Assembly (NCBI GenBank): GCA_028288395.1 | Contig: JAQBNV010000562.1 | Span: 1 to 14,294 of the forward strand | DNA from: Adhaeribacter sp. | Lineage (GTDB): Bacteria > Bacteroidota > Bacteroidia > Cytophagales > Hymenobacteraceae | DNA length: 14,294 bases | Reading direction: 5' to 3' | In this document: in pieces, positions 13,420-14,294 of the stretch | Numbering within the stretch: position 1 is the stretch's first letter | Layout of the letters: each line of letters begins with the position of its first letter | The notes under the pieces: generated by a model | The model's input: only the letters and a program-made list of their open reading frames with translations | What the model was told of the DNA's origin: nothing | Database searches by the model: none | Made by a program: the position numbers and the translations under genes

Positions 13420-14294
13420 ATGTATACCTTTTTAACGGTTCAGAACTGGGCAGATTACGAACTGCTGGATGCCGGCAACTTTGAAAAGCTGGAGCGCTTT
13501 GGTGCTTATATTTTGGCGCGCCCCGAACCCCAAGCCATTTGGGACAAAAGTTTGCCGCAATCGGAGTGGGACCGTTTGGCGCAGGCTATATTTAAAAAAG
13601 AAAAAGGCAGTACCGAAAAAGGCCAGTGGCAACTGAAAAAAGGAATGCCGGAGCAATGGTTTATTCAGTACCATTATGGAGAATTGGATTTGCGTTTCCG
13701 GCTGGGTTTGTCTTCTTTTAAACACGTAGGTATTTTTCCGGAACAGGCCCCGAACTGGCAATTTATTTACGACCAGACCCGGCAACTTAAAACCAGGCAA
13801 CCCAAAATATTAAACATGTTTGCTTATACCGGCGGGGCTTCGTTGGCGGCCCGGGCCGCAGGTGCCGACGTAACCCACCTGGATGCGGTAAAAGCCGTAA
13901 ACTACTGGGCCCGCGAAAACATGGAAGCCAGTAACCTCACCGATATCCGGTGGATAGTGGAAGATGCCATGAAATTTGCCCGCCGGGAAGTAAAACGGGG
14001 GAATAAATACCAGGGGCTAATATTAGATCCGCCGGCTTACGGCCGCGGTCCAAACGGAGAAAAATGGCAACTCGAAGACGAATTAAGCGAATTAATAAAA
14101 TTATGCGGCCAGTTACTTGACCCAACGGATAATCTTTGTCTGATAAATTTGTACTCCCTGGGCTTTTCGGCCCTAATTCTGGAGAATCTGGTAAAACAGA
14201 ACTTTGAATTTTCGGCTTCGGGTATCCAGGAAATGGGAGAACTTTATTTACAGGATAAGCAGGCGCATAAATTACCTTTAGGTACTTTTTACCG
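13420..14294 (+). CDS. Class I SAM-dependent methyltransferase, RlmI-like, 3' end outside window
   Basis: The only plus-strand gene. Hand translation from ATG 13420-13422 runs 291 codons to the edge without a stop; relatives are about 295 residues, so little is missing. N-terminal residues 1-95 (MYTFLTVQNWADYELLDAGN onward) form a small cap. KHVGIFPEQAPNW (about 103-115) precedes motif I, NMFAYTGGASLAARAAGADV (130-149), then THLDAVKAVNYWARENM. The catalytic loop is LDPPAYGRGPNGEKW (202-216), the DPPxxG type of RlmI/RlmK-like RNA cytosine methyltransferases. A probable 23S rRNA or other RNA methyltransferase acting in the cytoplasm; the target base is not determinable, and no PUA domain precedes the catalytic domain, unlike E. 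coli RlmI. Divergent from dapF. Confidence 0.88.
   Translation, partial: MYTFLTVQNWADYELLDAGNFEKLERFGAYILARPEPQAIWDKSLPQSEWDRLAQAIFKKEKGSTEKGQWQLKKGMPEQWFIQYHYGELDLRFRLGLSSFKHVGIFPEQAPNWQFIYDQTRQLKTRQPKILNMFAYTGGASLAARAAGADVTHLDAVKAVNYWARENMEASNLTDIRWIVEDAMKFARREVKRGNKYQGLILDPPAYGRGPNGEKWQLEDELSELIKLCGQLLDPTDNLCLINLYSLGFSALILENLVKQNFEFSASGIQEMGELYLQDKQAHKLPLGTFY

Noticed and set aside
13432..13800. 122-codon minus-strand frame at the right end
   Set aside because: It is antisense to the methyltransferase, whose plus-strand frame is open to the window end and carries motif I and DPPxxG.

Overview
The window looks like chromosomal DNA of a Bacteroidota member, most likely Cytophagales/Hymenobacteraceae (an Adhaeribacter- or Hymenobacter-like genome). 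The grounds are starts without clear Shine-Dalgarno sequences, upstream boxes fitting the Bacteroidota -7 consensus TAnnTTTG, a ~1,127-residue SecA with a long insertion between NBD1 and the preprotein cross-linking region, and a SPOR-domain lipoprotein. The genus is an inference. All genes are on the minus strand except the last.

Layout, left to right. (1) 3-656: N-terminal 218 codons of an M20D amidohydrolase cut by the window edge. (2) 819-1464: a broken gene, probably DUF4304-like, with an in-frame TGA at codon 63 and a later 1-nt frameshift, in AT-rich DNA. (3) 1605-6178: a tightly overlapping set transcribed secA > deoC > SPOR lipoprotein, closed by a hairpin terminator at 1581-1606. 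deoC has no ATG at its front and must start at TTG inside the end of secA. (4) 6439-6487: a perfect 49-bp palindrome, the terminator of the next operon. (5) 6540-11266: a three-gene polysaccharide module transcribed glycosyltransferase > glf (UDP-galactopyranose mutase) > a 738-residue fusion of a GH1-like glycosidase and an RmlD-like NDP-sugar reductase. (6) 11267-11738: a 472-bp AT-rich gap that should hold the promoter of that module. (7) 11739-12257: a GNAT acetyltransferase with a GTG start and a degenerate acetyl-CoA loop. It is separated from dapF by a spacer carrying a 19/22 inverted repeat. (8) 12420-13199: dapF, divergent from (9) 13420-14294: an RlmI-like SAM methyltransferase truncated by the right edge. 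The two share a short region with face-to-face -7 boxes.

Most of the window is core housekeeping: secretion, deoxyribose-phosphate catabolism, lysine/peptidoglycan synthesis and probable RNA modification. The accessory part is the glycosyltransferase-Glf-GH1::RmlD module. It would supply UDP-galactofuranose, transfer a sugar, and combine sugar-nucleotide reduction with glycoside recognition or hydrolysis in one polypeptide. It is the best candidate here for a poorly described system. I see no tRNA, rRNA, CRISPR array, insertion sequence or phage gene.
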